Assembly: GCA_965261795.1 (NCBI GenBank)
Contig: OZ253476.1
Span: forward strand, 2,914,001 to 2,978,000
Direction: 5' to 3'
Length of the DNA: 64,000 nucleotides
Origin: CBDCFV01 sp965261795
GTDB taxonomy: Bacteria > Chloroflexota > Dehalococcoidia > Lucifugimonadales > UBA3495
Positions 1-7,725 of the stretch are shown one piece after another. A program made the position numbers and the translations under genes. Below the pieces are notes generated by a model. It was not told where the DNA came from and ran no database searches. It saw only the letters and a program-made list of their open reading frames with translations. Numbering within the stretch: position 1 is the first letter of the stretch; each line of letters opens with the position of its first letter.

Positions 1-3
1 GCC

Positions 4-213
4 ATGAAGAACATCCACACCTCGTTCAAGACCTCCAACCCCAGGATTTCCGGCCCGGACGCCGCAACCGCCCGCGACTTCGCAACCAACAACCCCGACT
101 GCCCCCAATTCCTCCGCGAAGCCGCCGCGAGGGACCAAGCCGGACAGCCCGGATTCGGGCCCAAGCGCCTCTCCCGCAGCTGCTCCCTCGAACTCGCACC
201 CCTATTCTCGTAG
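4..213 (+). CDS. Hypothetical protein at window edge
   Basis: A 69-residue open frame starts three bases from the window edge, so its upstream context and true start cannot be judged. The product is Pro/Ala/Arg-rich, with no membrane segment, cysteine cluster or recognisable motif. A perfect hairpin begins six bases after the stop. It could be the end of a longer gene or a spurious frame in GC-rich DNA. Confidence 0.3.
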   Translation: MKNIHTSFKTSNPRISGPDAATARDFATNNPDCPQFLREAAARDQAGQPGFGPKRLSRSCSLELAPLFS

Positions 214-218
214 TCAGT

Positions 219-251
219 GGTCAGTGCCTGACCGGCCGTCAGGCACTGACC
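219..251. repeat. Perfect 14-bp hairpin
   Basis: GGTCAGTGCCTGAC (219-232) and its exact reverse complement (238-251) flank a five-base loop CGGCC. No T-run follows on either side, so a classical intrinsic terminator is not supported. It ends 19 bases before the next start codon and could be an operator, an mRNA hairpin or an attenuator for the small gene at 271. Confidence 0.6.
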
Positions 252-270
252 GCCAAAGGACGAAGAAGCC

Positions 271-429
271 ATGCAGTGGAAGCTGAAAGTACAGAACCCC
301 GATGCCAACGGCCCCCCCAAGACCCAAGCCGTCAGGATTCAGGCCGACAGCCTGACCCAAGCCATCCAGAAGGCCGCCGCTTGGATCAACCCCGACTTCC
401 ACGGGTTCAGCCTGACCCGGGTGGGTTGA
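271..429 (+). CDS. Small hypothetical protein (52 aa)
   Basis: ATG at 271 is preceded by AAAGGA about ten bases upstream. The 52-residue product starts MQWKLKVQ and continues with an amphipathic stretch rich in Gln and Ala (around residues 22-40), ending in FSLTRVG. The alternation looks like a compact beta-alpha-beta domain. No family was recognised. It lies between a hairpin and a block of short duplications upstream of the ArdC gene. Confidence 0.5.
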   Translation: MQWKLKVQNPDANGPPKTQAVRIQADSLTQAIQKAAAWINPDFHGFSLTRVG

Positions 430-494
430 GACACCGGATACGCCCCCTCCAACGCTCATAAATGGACCCAGCCCCGCGCCGCGGTCCGTGCGGA

Positions 495-680
495 CGCCGC
501 CCGCCCCCTGTGGGGAAACGAAGTGCGCGGCGTTCCGTGTGGACACCGCTGTGCCGCCCCCCTGTGAGAAAACGAAATGCGCGGACGCACACCAACGGTT
601 GACAGCCCCAGCCCCCGGAACGCCGCCTCAGCCCCCGGAACGCCGCGGGGAAGCCCAAGCCCCAACCGGGAAGCCCAAGC
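495..680. repeat. Block of short direct duplications
   Basis: Three pairs of direct repeats follow each other. A roughly 34-bp unit ending in aaatgcgcgg or aagtgcgcgg occurs at 495-530 and 551-584. An exact 17-bp unit occurs at 610-626 and 630-646. An exact 13-bp unit (gggaagcccaagc) occurs at 648-660 and 668-680. The block has no convincing gene and ends about 90 bases before the ArdC start, so it may be the leader region of that gene. Confidence 0.6.
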
Positions 681-769
681 AGCACCGGTGACATCCAGAA
701 CGCAGCCTGTGGAAAACAGAACGGGGCCGCGGGCAAACCGGAGGAACAAAAGAAACCAGGAGGACCAAC

Positions 770-1816
770 ATGCAGACCAAGACCCGCCCCGGCGGGAAGA
801 CCAAGGACCGGACCAGCAACAACGGCAGCCAAAAGACCCAAAGACGGAAGGTCGAGGAGGAAATCACCGACCGCATCATCGAACTGCTCGACCAAGGAGG
901 ACTCCCCCCTTGGTCCAAGGGCTGGCGCAACTCCCCAAGCACCCCGCCCATGAACGCCGTCAGCATGAAGCCCTACCGGGGCGTAAACCGCTGGATGACC
1001 CTCCTAACCCAGCACGCCTTGAGCTACGACGACCCCCGCTGGCTCACCTACCGCCAAGCCGAGGCCCTCGGCGGGAACGTCCGCAAGGGAGAGAAATCCA
1101 CCGCCATCGTCTTCTGGAAACGCGTCTCCTTCCGGGACCGGGATGAAGGGGAGAACCAAGACTACGGGAAAGACAACAACGGCAGCCCGCCGGAGGAAGG
1201 CCAGACCCGCACCTACCCCATGCTCCGCTCCTACAACGTGTTCAACCTGGAGCAGACCGAGAACTGCCAAATCCAGCCCCTCCCCCGGCGGGACGCCGCC
1301 GACCACGACCCCATCGCCGCCGCCGAGGCCGTCATTGCCAACATGCCCGGCCCGCCGGCGTTCAGGTTCTACGAAAACGCCAACTATGCCCCCCACTACC
1401 GCCCCGGCACCGACACCGTGCACATCCCCGCCTTAGACCGCTTCGAAGACCCGGAGAGTTACTACGGTACCGTCTTCCACGAACTGGCCCACGCCACCGG
1501 GCACCCCAAAAGGCTCGACCGCCTCGAAACAGGCCCCACCCCCCAAGACATCCATGCCTACGGCCGGGAGGAACTGGTCGCCGAGATGGGCGCCGCCATG
1601 CTGGCCGCTCACGCCGGGATCGCCCCGGCGCTGGTGGAAATGGAAGCCAGCTACATCCGCCACTGGCGGGACGTTATCAACGCCGACAAGGCCATGGTCA
1701 TCCGGGCCGCCACCCTGGCCCAGCGGGCGGTGGACCTCATACTGGACGAGAACCCCCCGGAGTTCACCCCGGAGAAGCCGGAAGTCCAGCCGGAAACACG
1801 GGAAGAAACTCACTGA
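770..1816 (+). CDS. ardC: ArdC-like anti-restriction protein
   Basis: The 348-residue protein has the ArdC layout. An N-terminal ssDNA-binding region (about 25-150) contains the LPPWSKGW and MNAVSMKPYRGVNR stretches. A zincin metallopeptidase-like C-terminal domain carries HELAH at residues 237-241 and downstream acidic EELVAE (267-272), a likely third zinc ligand. Homologues on plasmids and conjugative elements protect incoming single-stranded DNA from host restriction. ATG at 770 is preceded by AGGAGG (758-763), an ideal distance. Its position among mobile-element genes fits early expression after transfer. Confidence 0.9.
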   Translation: MQTKTRPGGKTKDRTSNNGSQKTQRRKVEEEITDRIIELLDQGGLPPWSKGWRNSPSTPPMNAVSMKPYRGVNRWMTLLTQHALSYDDPRWLTYRQAEALGGNVRKGEKSTAIVFWKRVSFRDRDEGENQDYGKDNNGSPPEEGQTRTYPMLRSYNVFNLEQTENCQIQPLPRRDAADHDPIAAAEAVIANMPGPPAFRFYENANYAPHYRPGTDTVHIPALDRFEDPESYYGTVFHELAHATGHPKRLDRLETGPTPQDIHAYGREELVAEMGAAMLAAHAGIAPALVEMEASYIRHWRDVINADKAMVIRAATLAQRAVDLILDENPPEFTPEKPEVQPETREETH

Positions 1817-1856
1817 CGAAAGGGACTGACGAAAGGGACTCCTGTAAACTTTCGTC
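1814..1856. repeat. Tandem 13-mer overlapping a hairpin
   Basis: TGACGAAAGGGAC is repeated directly at 1814-1826 and 1827-1839, and the first copy contains the stop codon of the ArdC gene. GACGAAAG (1828-1835) pairs with CTTTCGTC (1849-1856) to form a hairpin. It may be a weak terminator or RNA-processing site between the ArdC gene and the next one. Confidence 0.45.
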
Positions 1857-1896
1857 CACACCCAACAGGAAGAAAAACACCGGAGGTGGAAGGGAA

Positions 1897-2685
1897 ATGC
1901 CGATCGCACCCGAACTCATCACCCCCGAACTGGAAGCCCCAACCAACGGGACCTACCAAGAACTCATGGAGGGCCACGACTGGGAACTCCACCTGCCCCC
2001 GTCCCCGGAAGGACCGCACCTCCTGCGGACCGCCTACTACTGCCCGGAGTGCAAGGCCTCAGTCCACCTCCTGCTCAGCCCGGAAGGAGAGACCATCCTG
2101 GCCGCCGGCTTCACCTACCCAGCACAAACCTACCCACCCGGCCGTCTTCACCAAGTACAAACCTACCCGGCAAGACTGTACCCAGCAAGACCAAGCCGCC
2201 TCTTTCTCTTGGAAGAAGACCGGATGGAGCCCAAGACCCAAGGAGAGTGCCGCCGCGCCCTCAAGAAACTCAAACCCCGCCCCGGCCCAACCTGGTGCGT
2301 GCCCCTCGGCCAAGACGGCCAGCCCCAGTGGAACGAGAAACATCAACCCCTGGAGCCAAGCTTGGCCCCCGCCTTCCAAGACATCATCCAAGGGCACCGG
2401 TGGAAGCAACAAACGGAGAGCGCCCAAACGAAGAGCGCCCAAGAAGGAGAATATCTCCACCAATGCAGCCTGTGCCACGCCCGGATGCACGTTCAAACAG
2501 GCCGGTCAGGACGCATCAGCCGCGCCAAGGTCCGGTTGCCCGCTCGCCGGGAGTGCTACTACCGCCGCGACAGGAACTCCATTGCCCCCGCAACCGGGGA
2601 CGGCTTCTACGCCCAAGAGCCCCTCCGCTTCACCCAAGAACAACTGGCGGAAGTAACTGCGCCGGCGGCAACCGGACCAAAGTGA
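1897..2685 (+). CDS. Hypothetical protein with two CxxC pairs
   Basis: The 262-residue product was not assigned to a family. CPEC follows a Tyr-Tyr at about residue 50 and CSLC appears near residue 190; both look like zinc knuckles in a treble-clef or ribbon fold. The middle is Pro-rich, with a repeated PARL/TYPA pattern around residues 75-105. GGAGG (1882-1886), ten bases before ATG 1897, supports this start. An overlapping frame of similar length (from 1886) lacks the cysteine motifs and was not chosen. It sits 80 bases after the ArdC gene and may be co-transcribed with it. Confidence 0.7.
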   Translation: MPIAPELITPELEAPTNGTYQELMEGHDWELHLPPSPEGPHLLRTAYYCPECKASVHLLLSPEGETILAAGFTYPAQTYPPGRLHQVQTYPARLYPARPSRLFLLEEDRMEPKTQGECRRALKKLKPRPGPTWCVPLGQDGQPQWNEKHQPLEPSLAPAFQDIIQGHRWKQQTESAQTKSAQEGEYLHQCSLCHARMHVQTGRSGRISRAKVRLPARRECYYRRDRNSIAPATGDGFYAQEPLRFTQEQLAEVTAPAATGPK

Positions 2686-2844
2686 CGTTTACCGCTCAAG
2701 GCCCCAAACCCCCCATGTGGGAAACAGCAACGAGGCCAACGCAGACCCGCAGGTAAAACCCCATTACCCTACGAACCAAAGGCCCAGGTCCGGAGAACAG
2801 CTGCGAAGGACCAAGGACGAAAACCGGCCAGCGCAGGCCCGCAG

Positions 2845-3027
2845 GTGAAACCCGCCCCCCAAGATCCCCCCGTAATGGGCATCATCGAAGACCCGGAGGA
2901 CATCAAAGAGTGCCTCCAATGCAAAGCTTCCATTATGCCCTGGCACACCCGTTGCGAAGCCTGCGGCACTACTTTCGGCAAAGCCATCGCCAGCCACAAG
3001 CAGGACGACGAGGACTCACGCCTTTAA
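2845..3027 (+). CDS. Zinc-ribbon small protein (copy 1)
   Basis: A 60-residue product with two cysteine pairs: ECLQCKASIMP and RCEACGTTF. This is a four-cysteine zinc ribbon. The start may be GTG 2845 or ATG 2875; neither has a strong SD. The ribbon is nearly the same as that of the next gene (ECCHCKASIMP, RCEACGTPL), which points to local duplication. An acidic tail (DDEDSRL) ends the protein. A role in nucleic-acid or protein binding is inferred only from the ribbon. Confidence 0.6.
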   Translation: MKPAPQDPPVMGIIEDPEDIKECLQCKASIMPWHTRCEACGTTFGKAIASHKQDDEDSRL

Positions 3028-3059
3028 CCATTCACAACATTAGCACGGAGACCACCACC

Positions 3060-3500
3060 ATGCCTTACCCTGACGACCTCGCCCCCCAGGACCTGCAGGG
3101 CATCCAGGAGTGCTGCCACTGCAAAGCTTCCATCATGCCCGGATACAACCGCTGCGAAGCTTGCGGCACTCCACTCGAAGCACACAAGCTGCACGCTTTC
3201 ACGTGCCTTACATGCGGCGGAACCTCAGTCCATATCTCCACCTCAGTCAATGAGGTCTGTTCTCCCGACACCACCAACTTACCTTCTCCCAACTGGGCCT
3301 TCTTTCACAAGAACGCCTCCCCCAGCGCCCATCTCAACGAACAACGCTTCAAATACGGAAAGTTGATATGCCCTTATTGCATAGACCAGCAATGCGTCCA
3401 CGTTCCCACAGGAGAAGACATCGCAGGGCACTGTGAACCCTGCGGACAGGACTGTTGCACAGAGTGCCTGGCCATGCACCTGGACTACTGCACTATCTGA
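3060..3500 (+). CDS. Multi-zinc-ribbon protein (copy 2, extended)
   Basis: A 146-residue protein from ATG 3060. Residues 1-40 carry the same ribbon as the preceding gene (CHCKASIMP, CEACGTPL). The rest has three further cysteine pairs: CLTC, CPYC and a dense CEPCGQDCCTEC segment near the C-terminus. Such cysteine spacing suggests several structural zinc sites. Upstream sequence is purine-rich without a canonical SD. No family name can be given. It probably arose by duplication of the upstream gene plus acquisition of extra ribbons, or the upstream gene is a shortened copy. Confidence 0.7.
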   Translation: MPYPDDLAPQDLQGIQECCHCKASIMPGYNRCEACGTPLEAHKLHAFTCLTCGGTSVHISTSVNEVCSPDTTNLPSPNWAFFHKNASPSAHLNEQRFKYGKLICPYCIDQQCVHVPTGEDIAGHCEPCGQDCCTECLAMHLDYCTI

Positions 3501-3568
3501 CCCGGCAGCTGCACGGATACCCCGGTACTCACAGGGACAAACCAGCACTAAAGAGGAGCATAAACAAA

Positions 3569-3944
3569 ATGACCGCACCATAAGAAGTGCGCATCACCAA
3601 CCCGGCACACCTGGAGTACCTACAAGAAAACGGCACCTACCAACTGGCAGAATACCTGCGGTGTCTGCGGCATGGGAGACATATCCGGGGGCGTAAACAT
3701 CATCCCTGATGACTCCCCCGAAATCGCCGTACACGGCTATTCCCAAACTCCGGATTGTCGCAAGATTCAGGTTTACACTGACTGCAAAGAAGCTCACGAC
3801 GCCCTCGAAGAAGAACGCAAACTCGGGGACCATATACCATGCCAGCAATGCAACTGGTGCTACATCAAAGGCTGGTGGGCAGATAGCAGGGGCCAAATTC
3901 ACAACTACACATGCCCTTGCGACGACCTTCCAACCAACCTCTGA
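3569..3944 (+). pseudogene. Frame-broken small zinc-binding protein
   Basis: From ATG 3569 the frame reads MTAP, then TAA, then a coding-like stretch (EVRITNPAHLEYLQENGTYQ) before running out of sense. The next frame continues with NTCGVCGMGDISGG and a long C-terminal part containing CQQCNWC and CPC (to 3944). The CxxC at the join suggests one gene with an in-frame stop and one frame shift. Alternatively, only the 90-residue part from ATG 3672 is made. The fragments were not assigned to a family. Confidence 0.45.
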
Positions 3945-4079
3945 TCACGTAATAAGCCCACGGCTCCCGATACCCGGAGCCGTCGCAGACCAAACATCAG
4001 ACCATCAACGCAAAAACGTAATGGGAGTACCTGAATTGAATGGGAGTATAACGACTGCATCTAATACAGGAGGGAAAGG

Positions 4080-4730
4080 ATGTTGGACACAAAGCAAATC
4101 TTTATGGCCGTCATGGACAAGGACGTAGAGGCCGCCGGCACGATCCTCAGGGCCGTCATGGGTACGAACGAAGGGGCCTCCGACAACGCCGTCGCGCTCT
4201 TCAAGGACGTCCTGGAGTCGGACGTAGATGCTGCCGCCCACGCGCTCTTCAGGGCCGTCCTCGGTGCGAACCCAATGGACGGCGCTGCGCTCTTCAGCGC
4301 CGTCATGGATACGAACGCAAGCGCCGCCCGCGCGATCTTCAAGGCCGTCATGGATACGGACACAAGGGACACCGCCGCGCTACTCACGGCCGCCATCGAT
4401 ACGGACGCAAGGGTCGTACACGCGATCTTCACGCCCGTCATCTATACGGACGAGGGACGCACCTGCGCGATCTTCAAGACTGTCATGGATGCGAACGAAG
4501 GGGCCGCCCGCGCGATCTTCAAGGCCGTCCTCTATACGGACGCAAGAGCCGCCGCCCATCTCTTCAGGGCCGTCGCCGGTGCGGGCGACGATGAGGCCGT
4601 CTGGACGCTCCTCAGCGCCGTCATCGGTGCGGACGAAGAGGCCGGCGGCACGTTCCTCACCGCAGTCATCGATGCGGCGGCGGAAGCGGCCGCGCGCCAG
4701 GTTTCTCCCCGGTCTCCCACACTCAGGTAG
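4080..4730 (+). CDS. 15-residue repeat protein A
   Basis: The 216-residue protein consists almost wholly of degenerate 15-residue units with the pattern A-I/L-F-K/R-A-V-M/L-D-T-D/N-x-x-A-A-x. Each unit looks like one short helix (AIFKAV) plus an acidic turn (DTDxxAA). The start MLDTKQIF is set by AGGAGGGAAAGGATG, an exceptionally strong SD almost identical to that of the next gene. It ends nine bases before its tandem paralogue, so both are probably co-translated. No signal peptide, membrane span or enzymatic motif. The fold could be a helical solenoid; function unknown. Confidence 0.75.
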   Translation: MLDTKQIFMAVMDKDVEAAGTILRAVMGTNEGASDNAVALFKDVLESDVDAAAHALFRAVLGANPMDGAALFSAVMDTNASAARAIFKAVMDTDTRDTAALLTAAIDTDARVVHAIFTPVIYTDEGRTCAIFKTVMDANEGAARAIFKAVLYTDARAAAHLFRAVAGAGDDEAVWTLLSAVIGADEEAGGTFLTAVIDAAAEAAARQVSPRSPTLR

Positions 4731-4739
4731 GAGGAAAGG

Positions 4740-5567
4740 ATGTTGGACACGATGGAAATCTTGGCCATGCTGAACAAACAGGCTGAGATAGGCTCAACCT
4801 ACGGCACGGTGGACAAACGCTTCGTCATGCGGGACGTACTGGAACGGGTTTACTTCGTCCACGCCATTGACGGCCTTGACGGCGAAGTGCAATGGGCTAT
4901 CGAAAAGGACATCACGCCGGAGAAGCTGATCGCCATTTTCATGCAAACCGCGACGCGCGCGGAAGCGCCGGTTGTGGCCGCTGCGCTGGTCCGGTCCGTC
5001 ACCGAAAACCAGGATCGGCAGCGGGTGGCGGAAATCACCGTAGATTCGGTGTCCGCCGATGTCGATACCACCGCCGCGCTCTTCAAGGCCGTCCTGGATA
5101 CGGACGCAAAGGCCGCCAGAGCGATCTTCAAGGCCGTCCTGGATACGAACGAAGAGGCCGCTGCCGCGCTCCTCAGGGCCGTCATGGATACGGACATAGA
5201 GGCCGCCGGCACGCTCCTCGCGGCCGCCGTAGATACGGACGCAAGGACCGTCGCAATCCTCGACGCCGTCATGGATACGGACGCAGATGCCGCCGGCGCG
5301 ATCCTCAAGGCAGTCTTCGATGCGAACGAAGGGACCGCCCACGCGATCTTCAAGGCCGTCGCCCATACGGACGAAGAGACCGCCGCCGCGATCTTCAAGG
5401 CCGTCGCCCATACGGACGAAGAGACCGCCGCCGCGATCCTCAAGGCCGTTATCGGTGCCGTCGATACGGACAAAAGGGTCGTACACGCAATCTTCAAGAC
5501 CGTCCTCGATGCGGCAGCGGAAGTGGACGCGCGTATCTCTTCAAGGCCGTCGCCGCCCGTATCTTGA
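4740..5567 (+). CDS. 15-residue repeat protein B with N-terminal domain
   Basis: A 275-residue paralogue of the preceding gene. It shares the MLDT start and the SD context aggaggaaaggatgttggacac, but residues 10-110 form a non-repetitive, probably helical domain (EILAMLNKQAEIG, VQWAIEKDITPEKLIAIFM, RAEAPVVAAALVRSV). Residue 113 onward is about ten 15-residue units such as AIFKAVLDTNEEAAA and two identical AIFKAVAHTDEETAA units. The end (DARISSRPSPPVS) is non-repetitive. The repeat count probably varies between strains. Family unknown to me. Confidence 0.78.
   Translation: MLDTMEILAMLNKQAEIGSTYGTVDKRFVMRDVLERVYFVHAIDGLDGEVQWAIEKDITPEKLIAIFMQTATRAEAPVVAAALVRSVTENQDRQRVAEITVDSVSADVDTTAALFKAVLDTDAKAARAIFKAVLDTNEEAAAALLRAVMDTDIEAAGTLLAAAVDTDARTVAILDAVMDTDADAAGAILKAVFDANEGTAHAIFKAVAHTDEETAAAIFKAVAHTDEETAAAILKAVIGAVDTDKRVVHAIFKTVLDAAAEVDARISSRPSPPVS
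5076..5530 (+). repeat. 45-bp coding minisatellite
   Basis: In-frame 45-bp units encode the 15-residue repeats of protein B. The most conserved core is cttcaaggccgtc, followed by gatacgga. Two neighbouring units around 5350-5440 are nearly identical, indicating recent unit duplication. Related but more diverged units run through 4090-4690 in protein A. Confidence 0.9.
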
Positions 5568-5668
5568 GGAATCAGCCCGCATCCGGGTACCGGAACTGGA
5601 CACAGTAACAACCAGCCCATCACGAAGCCAAGCTGCAGAGGAAACCAATGAAACAGGGATAAATTAAA

Positions 5669-5926
5669 ATGACCACACCTTTAACAGACCATGTCAGATA
5701 TGGCCTGAACGCAGAAAAACAAGGCGGGCCGCACGGCTACTACTGCTACTGCGGACGGACAGTCATCGGAGAAAGAAGCATCCCATTACACGATGCGGGG
5801 AAAGCGTACTGCCTCGCAGAATACCATGTTGGCCATCCCAAGCTGTGCCAACAATGTATCAGCGCAATGGCGAAACAAAATCTTAACATCCACTCCCTAG
5901 CCAGGCAGTGGAATGAAGGAGGATAA
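5669..5926 (+). CDS. Cysteine-rich hypothetical protein (85 aa)
   Basis: The 85-residue product contains YCYCGRTV near residue 27 and CLAEYHVGH ... CQQC near residues 50-65, a cysteine/histidine arrangement typical of a zinc-binding module. ATG 5669 lies in an AT-richer leader (ggataaattaaaatg). It is followed with a short overlap by a DUF2958-like gene. No family was recognised. Confidence 0.6.
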   Translation: MTTPLTDHVRYGLNAEKQGGPHGYYCYCGRTVIGERSIPLHDAGKAYCLAEYHVGHPKLCQQCISAMAKQNLNIHSLARQWNEGG

Positions 5927-5978
5927 ACAACACCACCATAAACCCGCCGATCACCAGACCGATCTACGGGAGAAACCA

Positions 5979-6310
5979 ATGCAATTGGTAACAACGATCC
6001 AGCTTAAGAAACTAAAGGCCAACGGACTCAACCGTAAAGGTGACCACCACCCTGTCGCCAAGTGGTTCACACCCAATGCGAACGCCGTTTGGCTGATCAG
6101 CGAAGCAGACCCGGAAAACCCCTGGACTTCTCTGACATCCCCGAAAACTTGGATTGGTCGGATACCATCCACGGCGCCTTCCGCCAGTTGAAAACCGGCG
6201 CCGACCCGCCCCCACAGAACGGACGGCCAACAACCGGGGACCTGGGACCCGGAACCCAGGACAACCAAACCGGCAGGACCCTAAGGACACGCCCGCCACC
6301 CCGCCCCTGA
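5979..6310 (+). pseudogene. DUF2958-like protein, frame-split
   Basis: From ATG 5979 (MQLVTTIQLKKLKANGL) the frame resembles DUF2958 proteins: a short N-terminal helix, then HHPVAKWFTPNANAVWLISEADPEN, matching the family's K-F-F-T-P...W...E core. At the C-run near 6118-6121 the natural continuation (LDFSDIPENLDWSDTIHGAF) lies in another frame, so one C appears to be missing. DUF2958 genes commonly accompany ArdC-type genes on mobile elements; their biochemical role is unknown. It is either inactivated by one indel or a sequence error. Confidence 0.5.
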
Positions 6311-6334
6311 AACCCGCTCAAGCCAGAACACCGG

Positions 6335-7147
6335 CTACTCCTCACCCTCATCCTCCCCCAACCCCCTCACGTCCAAGTACCGCACCAAGTCCGGCATCTC
6401 CTCACCCCCCAACAACATCGTCGCCGTGCCCGCCTCAGGCAATACCCCCATGATCAAATCCGCTTCGTACAACATCCGCTCCACCAACTCCTTCCCGCTC
6501 AAACGCCTCCGCCCAGCCAACCAGTTGAACACCCCACGAATCCCCCCAAACTCCTTCTCCTGCTCACGCTCCACCCACAACAACCGCGATATGCGCCGGT
6601 TGATCTCCCGCAACCGCCGGTCACCGTCCCACTCCACCCCCGGCTCAGGAAGCGTATCGTCGAAGAACGAAATCAACGCCAACTCAATCTTCGCCACCAA
6701 CCCCAGCATCGCCACCTGACCCTGATACTTCATCCCCAAACGGTGCTGCGTCATCAACGCCAAACGCCGCATCCGACGCAACACCTGACGCCGGTCCTCT
6801 AAGTTCCCAGCCCAACTCCGGCTACGGCTCGATACCCCCCCAGCCGGCAACTCATCCTCCAACACCCCCCCAGGCTCCTCCACCTCTACCCCAACAGCCT
6901 CCGACACCGGCGTCTCATCCTCCCACCACTCCACCGTCATTCCCATCGATTCCGCCAGGACGTTCAGACGCTCCAATACCCGGCCCTCCAACGGCACAAC
7001 CCCCGAGTGGAGATCCCCCAATACCTCCATCTCCACTTCCAACGTCTCCGACACCACGTCCACTCCCAACTGCTCCAGCAACAACTCCAGCCGGGTCCGG
7101 GTCCGGGTCCGGCTCGAACCCCCCTTATCCTCAGCGTCCAACGTCAT
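6335..7147 (-). CDS. Hypothetical protein, minus strand
   Basis: A 270-residue acidic protein, rich in Leu/Val/Glu, with predicted helices (LEDRRQVLRRMRRLALMTQHRLGM, EINRRISRLLWVEREQEKEF). No membrane segment and no motif I recognise. Although the frame extends to 7201, the start at 7147 (MTLDAEDKG) is preferred because GGGGGAGGTGAAC directly precedes it. It is the only minus-strand gene in the first 15 kb, convergent with the DUF2958-like gene and divergent from the 682-residue protein. The coding strand is strikingly C-poor and repetitive in dipeptides (RTRTRTR). Confidence 0.7.
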   Translation of the reverse strand: MTLDAEDKGGSSRTRTRTRLELLLEQLGVDVVSETLEVEMEVLGDLHSGVVPLEGRVLERLNVLAESMGMTVEWWEDETPVSEAVGVEVEEPGGVLEDELPAGGVSSRSRSWAGNLEDRRQVLRRMRRLALMTQHRLGMKYQGQVAMLGLVAKIELALISFFDDTLPEPGVEWDGDRRLREINRRISRLLWVEREQEKEFGGIRGVFNWLAGRRRLSGKELVERMLYEADLIMGVLPEAGTATMLLGGEEMPDLVRYLDVRGLGEDEGEE

Positions 7148-7725
7148 GTTCACCTCCCCCAAAAGGGCTTTTTGATACCGGGCCAGATCCCAAAAGGGCA
7201 TCGGAACGAGAATGACATCCGTTTAGGCCAAAACGTGCCTGATTTCTTTAACAACCAGGGGATACGCACCCCCCCCGAGGGGCCGCGGGAAAGCGTGTAC
7301 ACACCTTCAGGCAAAAGCTTACCGTGAAATCGGACTACCGATGCGAGAAAATGCGCGGAACGGGGAGTACAAACCCTGAACTTGAAAGCAGGAGCCCCAT
7401 GGCCAACCCCCCCAAGGAGCGAAAACAAGGCCCCAGGCGATGCTTCCCAGCCCTTATTGAGACTGGCACCGCCCCCTCGTTTCCAAGGAGTCCATGCCCC
7501 CTTTCCACCGGCGCGGCCGCGCCCAGCCCGTTCCCCAGCCTCTCTCTTTCCTTCCTGTCTTGGCGGAAATTTTCGGGCAATCCGGTACACACTTCCAAAC
7601 CTGCAAAGTCAGCATAGCGCGGTTTCCGAAGTTGTTCTTATGACAAACGGACTTGCCAAAAGTCCAAGAAGAGGCAAAGACTGACAGAGAGAATACCCCC
7701 AAGGGTTGATAGAAGGTGAAACGCC
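7148..7725. other. Divergent intergenic region
   Basis: About 580 bases separate the minus-strand gene (start 7147) from the plus-strand gene (start 7726). I see no convincing gene in it. It holds gtgtacacaccttcagg at about 7291-7307 and, nearer the plus-strand gene, a longer copy of the same kind of element (7575-7660). Confidence 0.5.
7575..7660 (+). promoter_or_regulatory. Repeated upstream element, copy A
   Basis: The sequence from GGGCAATCCGGTACACA to ATGACAAACGGACTTG is similar throughout to 10085-10170. Shared landmarks in the same order are gggcaatcc, gtacaca, cttc, agcatagcg, gttt and tgacaaac. It ends about 65 bases before the start of the 682-residue protein. Conservation between two unrelated genes suggests a promoter/operator bound by a common regulator. 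Confidence 0.5.

Noticed and set aside
1886..2656. Alternative 256-codon frame overlapping the gene at 1897
   Set aside because: It lacks the cysteine pairs, is Pro/Ser/Thr-biased and is worse placed relative to the Shine-Dalgarno site.
5076..5530. 45-bp repeats as CRISPR array or replication iterons
   Set aside because: The units abut without spacers, keep one open frame with a strong start site, and vary mainly in ways that preserve the protein pattern.
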